Assembly (NCBI RefSeq): GCF_011947195.1
Contig: NZ_JAATVY010000007.1
Span: forward strand, 1-64,000
Direction: 5' to 3'
Length of the DNA: 64,000 nucleotides
Origin: Planosporangium thailandense
GTDB lineage: Bacteria; Actinomycetota; Actinomycetes; Mycobacteriales; Micromonosporaceae
This document shows, piece after piece, positions 41,340 through 51,173 of the stretch. The notes below the pieces were generated by a model, which had not been told where the DNA came from, ran no database searches, and worked only from the letters and a program-made list of their open reading frames with translations. Position 1 is the stretch's first letter. Every line of letters begins with the position of its first letter. A program made the translations under genes and the position numbers.

Positions 41340-42971
41340 ATGACCGTCAACCCAGCCGAACCAGCCCCGACCGCTACCCGGACGGCGTTCGTCGGTGGTC
41401 TCGTCTGGACCCACGGCACCGGCCCCATCGCCGCGGACGTCCTCGTCGCGAACGGCCGGATAGTCCACGTTGGGGCTTTGTCCGCCGACCAGCTGGAAAC
41501 GGCTTCGGAGGTCGTCGATCTCGCCGGCGGTACGCTGCTGCCCGGCTTCGGCGACGGACACGCGCACCCGCCCTTCGGTGGGCTCGAGCCGCAGTTCGCC
41601 GACGTCCGGCAGGATTCGATCGAGGGCATCGTGCGGTCCGTCGGCAGGTACGCCGAGGCCAATCCCGGGCTCGACTGGATCCAGGGCTGGGGCTTCGACC
41701 TCAGCCTCGCGCCCGCGGGCCGGTTCGACGCCCGGTGGCTCGACGAGGCGGTGCCCGACCGCCCGGTGGTCCTGCGCGCCTCCGACTACCACACCGCCTG
41801 GTGCAACAGCGAGGCGCTGCGCCGAGCCGGAATCACCGCCGCCACACCGCAGCCGCAGGACGGCGAGATCGTCCTGCGCGAGGACGGCAGTCCGCTGGGC
41901 ACCCTGCGCGAGTGGGGAGCCACCAACCTGGTCTTCGACCTGCTTCCCGAACTGGAGCACGAGCAGGTCGTGCTGGCCCTCGACGACGCCACCCGCCGGT
42001 TCGCGGAGGCGGGGGTGACCTGGGTACAGGACGCCTGGACGGAGCCGGACACGGTAGGCGCGTACCTCGCCGCGGCCCGACGGGGCGCCCTGCACACGCG
42101 GCTGAACATGGCCTTCCGCGCCGACCCGGCGACGTGGCGGGACCAGGTCAAGACGTTCGTCGACCGCCGGGCCGAGGTCGAGTCGGCCGGCCACGACCTG
42201 CTCACGGCCAGAACCGTGAAGTTCTTCGCCGACGGAGTACTCGAGTCCGGCACCGCGTCGCTCCTGGAGCCCTACTGCGACTGCCCGCACAGCCACGGTG
42301 TGCCGAACTGGTCCGCCGACGAGCTCACCGCCGCGGTCACGGCGTTCGACGCCCTCGGGTTCCAGACCCACATCCACGCCATCGGCGACGCGGCCGTCCG
42401 CGACGCGCTGGACGCGATCGCGGCCGCGACAGCGACGAACCCCCGTTGGGACCGGCGGCCGGTGCTCGCTCACGTCCAGGTCGTGCATCCGCGGGATCTG
42501 CCGCGGTTCGCCGAGCTCGGCGTGATCGCCTGTTTCCAGCCGCTGTGGGCCAAGCTCGGCCCGGTACAGCGGGCCCTCACCATTCCGCGGCTCGGCCCCG
42601 AGCGGAGCCGGCTGCAGTACCCGATCGGCGGGATCGTCCGCAGCGGCGCCCCGATCTCCTTCGGCAGCGACTGGCCGGTCACCGACCTCAATCCGCTCGT
42701 GGGCCTGACCACGGCCGTCACCCGCCAGACGGCCGCGGGGGAACCCGCCGGGGGGTGGCTTCCGGAGGAACGGCTGGACCTGCCGCACGCGGTGGCCGCG
42801 TACACGAAGGGCTCCGCCTATCAGGCGTTCCTCGACGACACGGGCGCCATCCAGGTCGGCAACCGGGCCGACCTCTGTTGGGTCATGGCAGACCTCCGCG
42901 AGCCGGACCTGGCAAAGCTGCCTCATGCCCGGGTTCTCGGCACCTGGGTGGACGGGCGCCGCACCCGGTAG
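41340..42971 (+). CDS. second YtcJ-type amidohydrolase
   Basis: 543 residues, same family as the first gene of the operon. Metal-site residues: HxH in FGDGHAHPPFGG, TVKFFADGVLESGTASLLEPY, HIHAIGDAAVRDALDAI, LAHVQVVHPRDLPRF and SFGSDWPVTDLNPL. DCPHSHGVPNWSADEL is an inserted Cys/His-rich loop not in the first copy. Two related amidohydrolases in one operon suggest sequential cleavage of one compound or two stereoisomers. 38 bp after the SDR gene; ATG 41340 lacks a clear Shine-Dalgarno. Confidence 0.88.
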   Translation: MTVNPAEPAPTATRTAFVGGLVWTHGTGPIAADVLVANGRIVHVGALSADQLETASEVVDLAGGTLLPGFGDGHAHPPFGGLEPQFADVRQDSIEGIVRSVGRYAEANPGLDWIQGWGFDLSLAPAGRFDARWLDEAVPDRPVVLRASDYHTAWCNSEALRRAGITAATPQPQDGEIVLREDGSPLGTLREWGATNLVFDLLPELEHEQVVLALDDATRRFAEAGVTWVQDAWTEPDTVGAYLAAARRGALHTRLNMAFRADPATWRDQVKTFVDRRAEVESAGHDLLTARTVKFFADGVLESGTASLLEPYCDCPHSHGVPNWSADELTAAVTAFDALGFQTHIHAIGDAAVRDALDAIAAATATNPRWDRRPVLAHVQVVHPRDLPRFAELGVIACFQPLWAKLGPVQRALTIPRLGPERSRLQYPIGGIVRSGAPISFGSDWPVTDLNPLVGLTTAVTRQTAAGEPAGGWLPEERLDLPHAVAAYTKGSAYQAFLDDTGAIQVGNRADLCWVMADLREPDLAKLPHARVLGTWVDGRRTR

Positions 42972-42989
42972 GGCCGCCGGTCGACAGCG

Positions 42990-43152
42990 ACGTCGGTCCG
43001 CGCCGACGCGGAGATCCAGCGCGACGTGCCGGCGAGCTGGACCGGGCTCCTCGTGCGCAGATCGGCGAGATCAACGCTTCCGTCAATTCCGTCAGGGACG
43101 GGGTCGTGACCGTCACCGGCACGATTCCCATCGGCAAGACGCTCACCGCGTA
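42990..43152 (+). pseudogene. possible BON-domain remnant with a frameshift
   Basis: One frame reads TSVRADAEIQRDV-like residues, the next reads QIGEINASVNSVRDGVVTVTGTI. Together these resemble the two ends of a BON domain (DxxIQRDV ... IGVxVxDGVVTLTGTV), with a frame change near 43060 and no start or stop that fits a gene. No intact protein is encoded; the resemblance is by eye. Confidence 0.35.
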
Positions 43153-43182
43153 TATACACTCGGAGTATACTCTTGGTGTATG
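43153..43182. promoter_or_regulatory. TATAC half-sites and -10 of the padR operon
   Basis: TATAC/GTATA inverted repeat at 43153-43169 and a further GTATG at 43178, i.e. TATAC-type half-sites at 13-bp steps. TATACT (43166-43171) is a good -10, 19 bp before the ATG. Fits autorepression by the PadR protein. Confidence 0.6.
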
Positions 43183-43190
43183 GTCACTCC

Positions 43191-43715
43191 ATGAGCGTTC
43201 CTCTCACCCTGCTGGGTCTGCTCGAACGAGCCCCCAGCCATGGTTACGACCTCAAACGCGACTACGACGCCGTCTTCGGCCGGGGTAAACCGCTGCCGTT
43301 CGGTCAGGTCTACGCCACGCTCGGCCGGCTGGCCCGCGACGGCAAGGTCGTGATCAGCGACGTGGAACCCGGCGACGGCCCCGAGCGCAAGCGCTACATC
43401 ATCACCGAACTCGGAGCGACCGAGGTCGAAACCTGGCTGACCGATCCGGTCGAGCCGGAGCCCCACCTGCAGACCGTGCTGTTCACCAAGGTCGTCCTGG
43501 CGCTGATGCTGGACCGCCCCGCCGCGCACTACCTCGACACCCAGCGGGCCGCCCACCTGAAGCGCATGCGCGAGCTGACCGAGATCAAGCGGAGCGGCAG
43601 CCTGGTCGACGCGCTCCTGGCCGATCACGGCCTGTTCCACCTCGAAGCCGATCTGCGATGGATCGAGCTGACCGCGGCCCGGCTCGACGCGTTGGCGCGG
43701 GAGGTCCGACGATGA
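43191..43715 (+). CDS. PadR-family transcriptional regulator
   Basis: 174 residues. PadR winged helix: LTLLGLLERAPSHGYDLKRDYDAVFGRGKPLPFGQVYATLGRLARDGKV (residues 5-55), then a C-terminal helical dimer arm. PadR proteins of this size typically repress a downstream ABC exporter and respond to a drug. ATG 43191 chosen over one 18 nt upstream, which would fall in the operator. Overlaps the ATPase gene as ATGA, so regulator, ATPase and permease form one operon. Confidence 0.92.
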   Translation: MSVPLTLLGLLERAPSHGYDLKRDYDAVFGRGKPLPFGQVYATLGRLARDGKVVISDVEPGDGPERKRYIITELGATEVETWLTDPVEPEPHLQTVLFTKVVLALMLDRPAAHYLDTQRAAHLKRMRELTEIKRSGSLVDALLADHGLFHLEADLRWIELTAARLDALAREVRR

Positions 43716-44449
43716 CCGACACCGCCATCATCGAGGCGCGCGACGTCGTCCTGTCGTTCGGCCAGACGCCCGCGCTGCGCGGCGCGGATGTCGCGGTGAA
43801 CGCCGGCGAGATCCTGGCCGTCATGGGCCCGAGCGGATCGGGCAAGTCGACGCTGCTGCACTGTCTGGCCGGAATCCTCCTGCCCGATTCCGGCGAGATC
43901 CACTTCGCCGGTCGTCGGCTCGACAGCATGGGCGAGGCGGAGCGCAGCACCCTACGCCGGGACCGCTTCGGTTTCGTCTTCCAGTTCGGTCAGCTCGTAC
44001 CCGAACTGACCGCCGAGGAGAACGTCGCGCTGCCGCTCCTGCTCGGCGGCACCCGCCGGGCGGAGGCGCTCAAGCAGGCGAGAACGTGGTTCGGGCGGCT
44101 CGGCCTGGACGGGCTGGAGCAGCGGCGGTCCGGAGAGCTGTCCGGCGGGCAGGCCCAGCGCGTCGCGCTGGCCCGCGGGCTGGTCAACCGGCCCGAGATC
44201 CTGTTCGCCGACGAGCCGACCGGCTCGCTCGACTCCCTCACCGGCGAGCAGGTCATGGACCTCATGGTCACCGTCGCCCGGGAGCAGGGCACCACGGTCG
44301 TCCTGGTCACCCACGAGCCGCGGGTGGCCGCGTACGCCGATCGTGAGGTCATCGTCCGCGACGGCAGGGTCCACTCGCTCGCCGCCGAAGGGATCGGCGC
44401 AGAACGGATCGGCGCAGAACGGATCGGCGCAGAACGGACCGGCTCGTGA
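43712..44449 (+). CDS. ABC exporter ATP-binding protein (MacB/LolD type)
   Basis: 245 residues. Walker A MGPSGSGKSTLLHC, Q-loop FVFQFGQLVPELTAEENVALPL, signature LSGGQAQRVALARGL, Walker B ILFADEPTGSLDS, H-loop VLVTHEPRVAAY. Partner of the FtsX-like permease. The C-terminus GIGAERIGAERIGAERTGS comes from a perfect 15-bp triplication and follows the last domain helix, so it is probably an unstructured tail. Coupled to PadR (ATGA) and to the permease (GTGA). Confidence 0.95.
   Translation: MTDTAIIEARDVVLSFGQTPALRGADVAVNAGEILAVMGPSGSGKSTLLHCLAGILLPDSGEIHFAGRRLDSMGEAERSTLRRDRFGFVFQFGQLVPELTAEENVALPLLLGGTRRAEALKQARTWFGRLGLDGLEQRRSGELSGGQAQRVALARGLVNRPEILFADEPTGSLDSLTGEQVMDLMVTVAREQGTTVVLVTHEPRVAAYADREVIVRDGRVHSLAAEGIGAERIGAERIGAERTGS
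44391..44435. repeat. 15-bp tandem repeat at the ATPase C-terminus, 3 copies
   Basis: GGATCGGCGCAGAAC repeated perfectly at 44391, 44406 and 44421; adds Arg-Ile-Gly-Ala-Glu units to the protein tail. Confidence 0.95.
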
Positions 44450-46650
44450 TCGGCTTCGGCCTCCGGCTCGCCGTGGCCGGGGGCAGGGAGGCGATCACCC
44501 GGCTGGTCATCATCGCCGTCGCGGTGGCGCTGGGCGCCGGCCTGCTGCTGACCACCCTGGCCGGCATCAACGCGGTCACCACGCTGAACGACCGGACCGC
44601 CTGGCTCACCCCCGCCAAGGCCACCAGTGGCAGCGCCCCGACCTCGGATCCGCTGCTGGCGGTGCTCCGCCACAGCTACTTCCACCGCCGGAACCTCGAC
44701 CGCATCGACCTCGCCGCCACCGGACCCCACTCGCCGATCCCGCCGGGCATTCCCCGACTGCCCGGACCGGGTGAGTACTACGCGTCGCCGGCGCTCAGCG
44801 CGCTGCTGCGCACCACCCCGGCCGACCAGCTCGGCGACCAGTTCCCCGGCCACGAGATCGGCACCATCGGCTCGTCGGCGCTGCCCGCCCCCACGTCCCT
44901 GCTCATCATCATCGGACACAGCCCGGCCGAGCTCGCCCACCAGCCGCACGTCAGGCCCGTCACCAGCATCGCGCGGACCGCGGCCGACAGCGGGGACAAC
45001 ACCAGGGCCGCCGGCCTCGACCTGGTGCTCGCGGTCGTGGCCGGCGCGATGATCTTCCCGTTGCTGATGTTCATCGGCACCGCGACCCGGCTCGCCGCGG
45101 CCCGGCGGGAGCAGCGCTTCGCGGCGATGCGCCTGGTCGGCGCGACGCCCCGGCAAGTGGCAGCGATCGCCGCGGTCGAGGCGACCGTCTCCGCCGTCGC
45201 GGGTACCGCCCTCGCCTTCGGCCTGTTCTTCCTGTTCCGCGAGCGGGTCGCGGCGATCCCGTTCACCGGCGCGCCGTTCTTCCCCTCGGATCTGTCGCTC
45301 AACCTGATCGACGTACTGAGCGTCGCGGTCGGCGTCCCGGTCGCGGCGGCCGTGGTGGCCCGGCTCGCGCTGCGCCGGGTGAACATCTCTCCGCTGGGCG
45401 TCACCCGTCGCGTCACGCCACGCCCGCCACAGGCCTACCGGCTGATCCCGCTCGCACTGGGCCTGGCCGAACTCGCCTACTTCCTGGTGGGCCACGTACC
45501 GGACACCTCGATCGGCCAGGTCGAGGCGTTCCTGCCCGGCTTCCTGGTGGTGATGGCCGGGCTGGTCATCGCCGGCCCGTGGCTCACCATGGTCGGAGCC
45601 CGCATCATGGCCCGGCGCACCAGCCGACCGGCGACGCTGATCGCCGCGCGGCGGCTCGCGGACAACCCCAGGGCCGGGTTCCGCGCGGTCAGCGGGCTGA
45701 TCCTGGCCCTCTTCGTCGCCAGCGTGGCGGTCGGCGTCATCACCACGATCGTCGACCATCGGGGCGGCCCGACCACCGGCCCAGCCGCCACCAACCTGTC
45801 GCTGAATCTGCCGCCTGACACCCCACCGGTCCAGGACTCGTTGCGGGCGCGGCTGCGCGCGATCCCCGGGGTACAGGGCCTGGCGGTCGTTTACGCGGCA
45901 CCGAACGACCTGCCGCCGCCACCCGGCACCCCGTGGACCCCGCCGGGGCTGGTGTCGTGCGCCGCCCTCGCCGGGCATCCGGACTTCGGGCGCTGCGCGC
46001 CCGGCGCCGAAGTGGCCTCGGTCTTCATCGATCTCACTTTCCGTCCAGAGTGGATGCCTGTGGACGGGACCTGGCCGACGGCACATGTCCCGCTCGACCA
46101 ACTGTCACGCCTGCCGATCGCGTCGCTCGTCGTAGGTACCGACGGGTCGACGTCCGCGCTCGAGCGGGCCCGGACGGTCCTGGTGGATGCCTATCCACGC
46201 GAGCCATTCTTCGCCAGCACCGAGGCCGAGTGGCAGGCGGACACCGCGAGCACCCTCAATCAGTGGAAGCAACTGGCCAACGTGGTGATCCTGGTGAGTC
46301 TGGTGATCGCCGGATCCAGCCTGGCAGTCAGCGTGGTGGGCGGGCTCACCGACCGCAAGCGCCCGTTCAGCCTGTTGCGGCTCACCGGCGCACCGCTCGC
46401 GATGCTGCGCCGGGTCGTCGCGCTGGAGACCGCCGTGCCGCTGCTGGCCGCCGCCGTGGTGGCGATCGCAACGGGGTTCCTGGGCGCCCACCTGTTCCTC
46501 GTGGCCCAGATGCGCTACTCGCTGCACGCGCCGGGAGCCGCGTACTACCTGATCGTCCTCTGCGGGCTCGCCGCGTGCCTCGGGATCGTCGGGTCCACCT
46601 TCCCGCTGCTACGGCGGATCACCGGCCCGGAAACCGCACGGAACGAGTAA
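44446..46650 (+). CDS. FtsX-like ABC exporter permease
   Basis: 734 residues with two FtsX/MacB-type membrane modules: first helix about 15-37, a large extracytoplasmic segment, three helices about 195-305 (MRLVGATPRQVAAIAAVEA is the coupling-helix motif), two further helices, a second extracytoplasmic part (about 450-600), and three final helices with LLRLTGAPLAMLRRVVALETAVPLL as second coupling helix. Exports a peptide or antibiotic or works on the envelope in a mechanotransmission manner. GTG 44446 overlaps the ATPase stop. Confidence 0.9.
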   Translation: MIGFGLRLAVAGGREAITRLVIIAVAVALGAGLLLTTLAGINAVTTLNDRTAWLTPAKATSGSAPTSDPLLAVLRHSYFHRRNLDRIDLAATGPHSPIPPGIPRLPGPGEYYASPALSALLRTTPADQLGDQFPGHEIGTIGSSALPAPTSLLIIIGHSPAELAHQPHVRPVTSIARTAADSGDNTRAAGLDLVLAVVAGAMIFPLLMFIGTATRLAAARREQRFAAMRLVGATPRQVAAIAAVEATVSAVAGTALAFGLFFLFRERVAAIPFTGAPFFPSDLSLNLIDVLSVAVGVPVAAAVVARLALRRVNISPLGVTRRVTPRPPQAYRLIPLALGLAELAYFLVGHVPDTSIGQVEAFLPGFLVVMAGLVIAGPWLTMVGARIMARRTSRPATLIAARRLADNPRAGFRAVSGLILALFVASVAVGVITTIVDHRGGPTTGPAATNLSLNLPPDTPPVQDSLRARLRAIPGVQGLAVVYAAPNDLPPPPGTPWTPPGLVSCAALAGHPDFGRCAPGAEVASVFIDLTFRPEWMPVDGTWPTAHVPLDQLSRLPIASLVVGTDGSTSALERARTVLVDAYPREPFFASTEAEWQADTASTLNQWKQLANVVILVSLVIAGSSLAVSVVGGLTDRKRPFSLLRLTGAPLAMLRRVVALETAVPLLAAAVVAIATGFLGAHLFLVAQMRYSLHAPGAAYYLIVLCGLAACLGIVGSTFPLLRRITGPETARNE

Positions 46651-46663
46651 GAACCGGACCGAC

Positions 46664-46698
46664 GACAGCCCGTGGCGCGAGCGGCGTCACGGGCTGTC
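46664..46698. terminator. bidirectional terminator
   Basis: 11-bp perfect stem GACAGCCCGTG / CACGGGCTGTC, 13-nt loop, between the convergent permease and beta-lactamase-like genes; it touches the latter's stop codon. Confidence 0.75.
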
Positions 46699-47689
46699 AG
46701 GCGGGAACGGACACCTTCGCCGGGGTCTGGCCGCCGAAGAGCAGCGCCACCACATCGCTCACCGCATGTACGCCCGCGCTGAGAGTGCCGCCCGGCGGCT
46801 GGCTGTACATCACGACGACGACGCACCGCTCGGTCGGCCCGGCAAAGCCGACGGTGTGGGTGACCCAGTGCTCGCCGCCGGAATCCGGCTTGAGCGCCCA
46901 GCCGTCCTTGTTGCCCGGGCGCAGCGTCGGCCCCGCCGCCCACACGCCCCAGTGCTGGTTGTCGGCCACCCCGCGCAGCGTCTCCACCAGGTACGCCCGG
47001 TCGTCGGCGTGCAGGTGGTCGCCCAGCACGTAGCTCATCAGGTGGTCCAGGTCCTCGGCCGTGCACCGCAGGTTGCGCCAGTACGTCTCGCGGCCGGCCA
47101 CCACGGACAGCGAAGCCATCCCGTACCCGGCACGGAACCGGTCGAGCATGCCCGGACCGTCGTAGCGGTTCCAGAGCGTGTCGGTGGCGTCGTTCGACGA
47201 CGACCGGAGCATGTCGGACATGGCCCGCCGGTCGGCGTCGGTCAGGTGAATGGCGCCGGCGCGCTGCCGTTCCAACAGGAACGTGGCGATCGCCAGCTTG
47301 ATGGTGGACCCGGTCCACATCGGGGTGCGCGTCGCGCCGGCACGCCAGACCGCCCCGGTCTGACGGTCGCGCATCACCACACCCAACTGGCCACGGCGGT
47401 TGGCCGCGTACGCCGCCGCGGCCTCGAAGCGTGCCCGCTGAGCGCAGTCCCACCCGTCCTGGCAGGCGGAAGGCACCGGGCTGTCCGGGGTTGCCGTGCC
47501 CGCCGGACTCGTCGCGGTCGAGGTCGCGGTCGCCGGTGGATCCGGTGGCGCCGAGGGAGCCGGGGCCGAGGACCATTCGCCGGCCGGCCGGACCCGCACC
47601 CCGTCTTGACCACAGCCGGCGACGAAGGGGAGCGCGGCGACAGCGACGCCGATGAGACGGACCGAGACGCCGATGAGACGGATATGCAT
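46697..47689 (-). CDS. class A beta-lactamase-like serine hydrolase lipoprotein
   Basis: 330 residues. Lipoprotein signal with lipobox FVAGC (Cys26), a Pro/Thr/Ser-rich linker (about 35-75), then a penicillin-binding/class A beta-lactamase fold: SxxK in WTGSTIKLAIATFLL, SSSNDATD in place of SDN, HWGVWAAGPTLRPGNKDGW where KDG stands for the KTG triad. With KTG replaced and no evident Omega-loop ExxLN (a ETYWRNLRCT stretch is there instead), true beta-lactamase activity is doubtful; a D-Ala-D-Ala peptidase-like or non-catalytic role is possible. The signal region repeats RLIGV through a 17-bp duplication. Confidence 0.8.
   Translation of the reverse strand: MHIRLIGVSVRLIGVAVAALPFVAGCGQDGVRVRPAGEWSSAPAPSAPPDPPATATSTATSPAGTATPDSPVPSACQDGWDCAQRARFEAAAAYAANRRGQLGVVMRDRQTGAVWRAGATRTPMWTGSTIKLAIATFLLERQRAGAIHLTDADRRAMSDMLRSSSNDATDTLWNRYDGPGMLDRFRAGYGMASLSVVAGRETYWRNLRCTAEDLDHLMSYVLGDHLHADDRAYLVETLRGVADNQHWGVWAAGPTLRPGNKDGWALKPDSGGEHWVTHTVGFAGPTERCVVVVMYSQPPGGTLSAGVHAVSDVVALLFGGQTPAKVSVPA
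47645..47682. repeat. 17-bp direct repeat in a lipoprotein signal peptide
   Basis: GACGCCGATGAGACGGA at 47645-47661 and 47666-47682 (21-bp step), coding the duplicated RLIGV segment near the N-terminus. Confidence 0.85.
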
Positions 47690-47750
47690 GACGCCCGAAC
47701 GCTACCGGGATCCACGCGCCCCGTCGAGCCGTCCGGTCCCCGCTGCCGCC

Positions 47751-48080
47751 CTACTCCGCGCTGTTGTACTGCTCGGTGCCCGGCTCGCCGTCGAAGCGCG
47801 TCCAGCGCACCCGCAGCTCGTCGCGGGTGCCGAACCGGACGAGATGCCGTCCGACGACGTCCTCCAGCTGCGCCAGGTGGTCCGGCTCCCCCTCGACGGA
47901 CAGGTGCAGCCCGTCCGGCGCGCAGAACAGCTCGGCGCGCCCGGCGGAGAAGGTGATGTAGCCGCGCTCGTCGCTTTCCGACCAGTCGCCGCCGTTGCGG
48001 CGGCCGAGATGCGCGACCAGCTGTTTGGCGTAGCGCGCCGGCCGGTCCGTGACCACCAGGGCTTCACTTCGACCGGTCAT
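47751..48080 (-). CDS. DUF2218 protein
   Basis: 109 residues. The DUF2218 pattern is clear: VTDRPARYAKQLVAHLGRR, then FSAGRAELFCAPDGLHLSVEGEP, and LAQLEDVVGRHLVRFGTRDELRVRW. The family is small, often beside iron-siderophore genes, with no established biochemical function. ATG 48080 has GAGGAGGAGC upstream. It lies 61 bp before the lipoprotein gene in the same direction and is separated from the S8 protease by a strong hairpin. Confidence 0.88.
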   Translation of the reverse strand: MTGRSEALVVTDRPARYAKQLVAHLGRRNGGDWSESDERGYITFSAGRAELFCAPDGLHLSVEGEPDHLAQLEDVVGRHLVRFGTRDELRVRWTRFDGEPGTEQYNSAE

Positions 48081-48142
48081 CGACCGCTCCTCCTCGCTCG
48101 TCGTGTCGCTACCGACGATAACCGGTCGGTGTCCGTACGGTT

Positions 48143-48170
48143 GGGGCCCGGCGCGCACGCGCCGGGCCCC
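48143..48170 (-). terminator. terminator of the S8 protease gene
   Basis: 13-bp perfect stem GGGGCCCGGCGCG / CGCGCCGGGCCCC with a 2-nt apparent loop, 24 bp past the protease stop. Confidence 0.75.
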
Positions 48171-48194
48171 ACCAACGGTCGTACCGTCAGCCGG

Positions 48195-49691
<1,497 letters not shown>

Positions 49692-49947
49692 ACAATCTCC
49701 CATGGAGCTGTTGCCGCCGGCCCGCACCCGTGGCAGGGCGGCCGGCGCGAGACGGACAAGGCGCCCGCCTCCAACAGAGCAACGTCAGGCGTTCGCTTCC
49801 GTTACGCAAACCTGTCCAATCGGATACGAATCATCAACATCAACCCCTGCTCGTCCCCTCGGCCGTCGCGGACGGGGCCGCGGCGCTGTAACCATCAGCG
49901 CAGCTTCGGGGTGTATTGAGGTGACAGCCCGGCGAGGGATGGTGTGG

Positions 49948-50454
49948 ATGACTAGGCCCGACGACTTCGACGCCTTCTACACGGCGACCGCTCGGCGCGT
50001 GGTGCAGTACGTCTACGCGGTGTGCGGCGACCTGGCCGAGGCGCAGGACGTGGTCCAGGAGGCGTACGCCCGGGCCTGGCAGAGGTGGTCGACGCTGGCC
50101 GACTACGACGATCCCGAGGGTTGGGTGCGTACGGTCGCCTGGCGGCTGTCGATGAACCGGTGGCGCAGTGCGCGCCGGTGGCTGGGTGCCCGGGCCCGCC
50201 TCGGCCACCCGCAGGACGTCCCGGGGCCTACGCCCGACCGGGTGGCCCTGGTCGACGCGCTGCGCCGGATACCGGAGCCGCAACGGCGGGTCGTGGTCTC
50301 GCACTACCTCTACGACATGCCCGTGGCCGAGATCGCCGACAGCACCGGGATGCCGGTCGGAACGGTGAAGGTCTACCTCGCCCGGGCCCGCACCGCGCTC
50401 GCGGCACTGCTGGGAAACGAAACGGAGGACGCCGATGTCAGCTCGCATTCGTGA
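49948..50454 (+). CDS. SigE-type ECF RNA polymerase sigma factor
   Basis: 168 residues. Region 2: DDFDAFYTATARRVVQYVYAVCGDLAEAQDVVQEAYARAWQRW; region 4: ALRRIPEPQRRVVVSHYLYDMPVAEIADSTGMPVGTVKVYLARARTALAALL. A short linker joins them; no C-terminal SnoaL extension, so it is the plain type. Start ATG 49948 preferred (MTRPDDF), with ATG 49939 possible. Its last 20 nt overlap the start of a membrane protein with an extracytoplasmic tail, the classic place for an anti-sigma factor. Confidence 0.92.
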   Translation: MTRPDDFDAFYTATARRVVQYVYAVCGDLAEAQDVVQEAYARAWQRWSTLADYDDPEGWVRTVAWRLSMNRWRSARRWLGARARLGHPQDVPGPTPDRVALVDALRRIPEPQRRVVVSHYLYDMPVAEIADSTGMPVGTVKVYLARARTALAALLGNETEDADVSSHS

Positions 50455-51070
50455 GGCGCTGGACGACCTGGAACACGAGGTAGCCGCGCTCCCCCTGGCT
50501 CCGCCGCACGCCATCCGGGCCCGCGGCCGGGCGCGGCGGCGCCGCCAGGCGGCGGTGGTCGCCACGGTGGCGGCGGGAGTGGCGGTCACGGGGGCCGTCG
50601 CACTCCCGTCGCTGACCGGGCGCGCGGGACCGGCCGGCGTACGATCGCAGCAGGTCGTCGCCGCACCCGTCCCCAGCGATTCGGCCAGCACCCGCGCGAC
50701 CGGCGGCTGCGTCAACCCCTCGGCCTCGCCGACCCCGTCCGACGCCGACCGCGCCGGCGCGCTCGCCACGAGCCGGAAAGCGCGGGTCTTCCTGAAGCCG
50801 ACGGCCACCTCGACCGAGAAGGCGGCCGTCGACGCCGCGCTGCGCGGGCTGAAGGACGTCACGGCGATCGAATTTCTGAGCCACGAGCACCAGTGGCAGC
50901 GCTTCGCGGCGCAGTACTGCTACGCGCCCGACCTTGTCGCGGCGACCAGGCCCGACAGCCTGCCCGAGGCGTTCGACCTCACGCTCGCCAGTGCCGGGGA
51001 CTACAGCGACGTCGAGGCGACGATCGGTCGGATGGCAGGCGTCGACAGCGTCGTCCATGCCGTGCCGTGA
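50435..51070 (+). CDS. membrane protein with FtsX-ectodomain-like tail (putative anti-sigma factor)
   Basis: 211 residues: cytoplasmic N-terminus (1-45, Arg-rich, MSARIREALDDLEHEVAALPLAPP), one membrane helix (about 47-67), a Ser/Thr/Pro linker, and a folded C-terminus (about 110-211). That part, ARVFLKPTATSTEKAAVDAALRG, VTAIEFLSHEHQWQRF and LPEAFDLTLASAGDYSDVEA, resembles the extracellular domain of FtsX, which docks peptidoglycan hydrolases in cell division. There is no ZAS zinc-finger HxxxCxxC. Overlaps the ECF gene by 20 nt, so an anti-sigma role sensing envelope state is inferred, with possible use of an FtsX-ECD as sensor. Confidence 0.75.
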   Translation: MSARIREALDDLEHEVAALPLAPPHAIRARGRARRRRQAAVVATVAAGVAVTGAVALPSLTGRAGPAGVRSQQVVAAPVPSDSASTRATGGCVNPSASPTPSDADRAGALATSRKARVFLKPTATSTEKAAVDAALRGLKDVTAIEFLSHEHQWQRFAAQYCYAPDLVAATRPDSLPEAFDLTLASAGDYSDVEATIGRMAGVDSVVHAVP

Positions 51071-51173
51071 GCACCCGTCACCCACGGCTCGCTTAGCCGG
51101 CGGCCGTGAGCCGCGGGACACGAACAGATGTCGTGCCCCGCCCATCGCGAGGGGCGTGCGACCATGGATCGCC

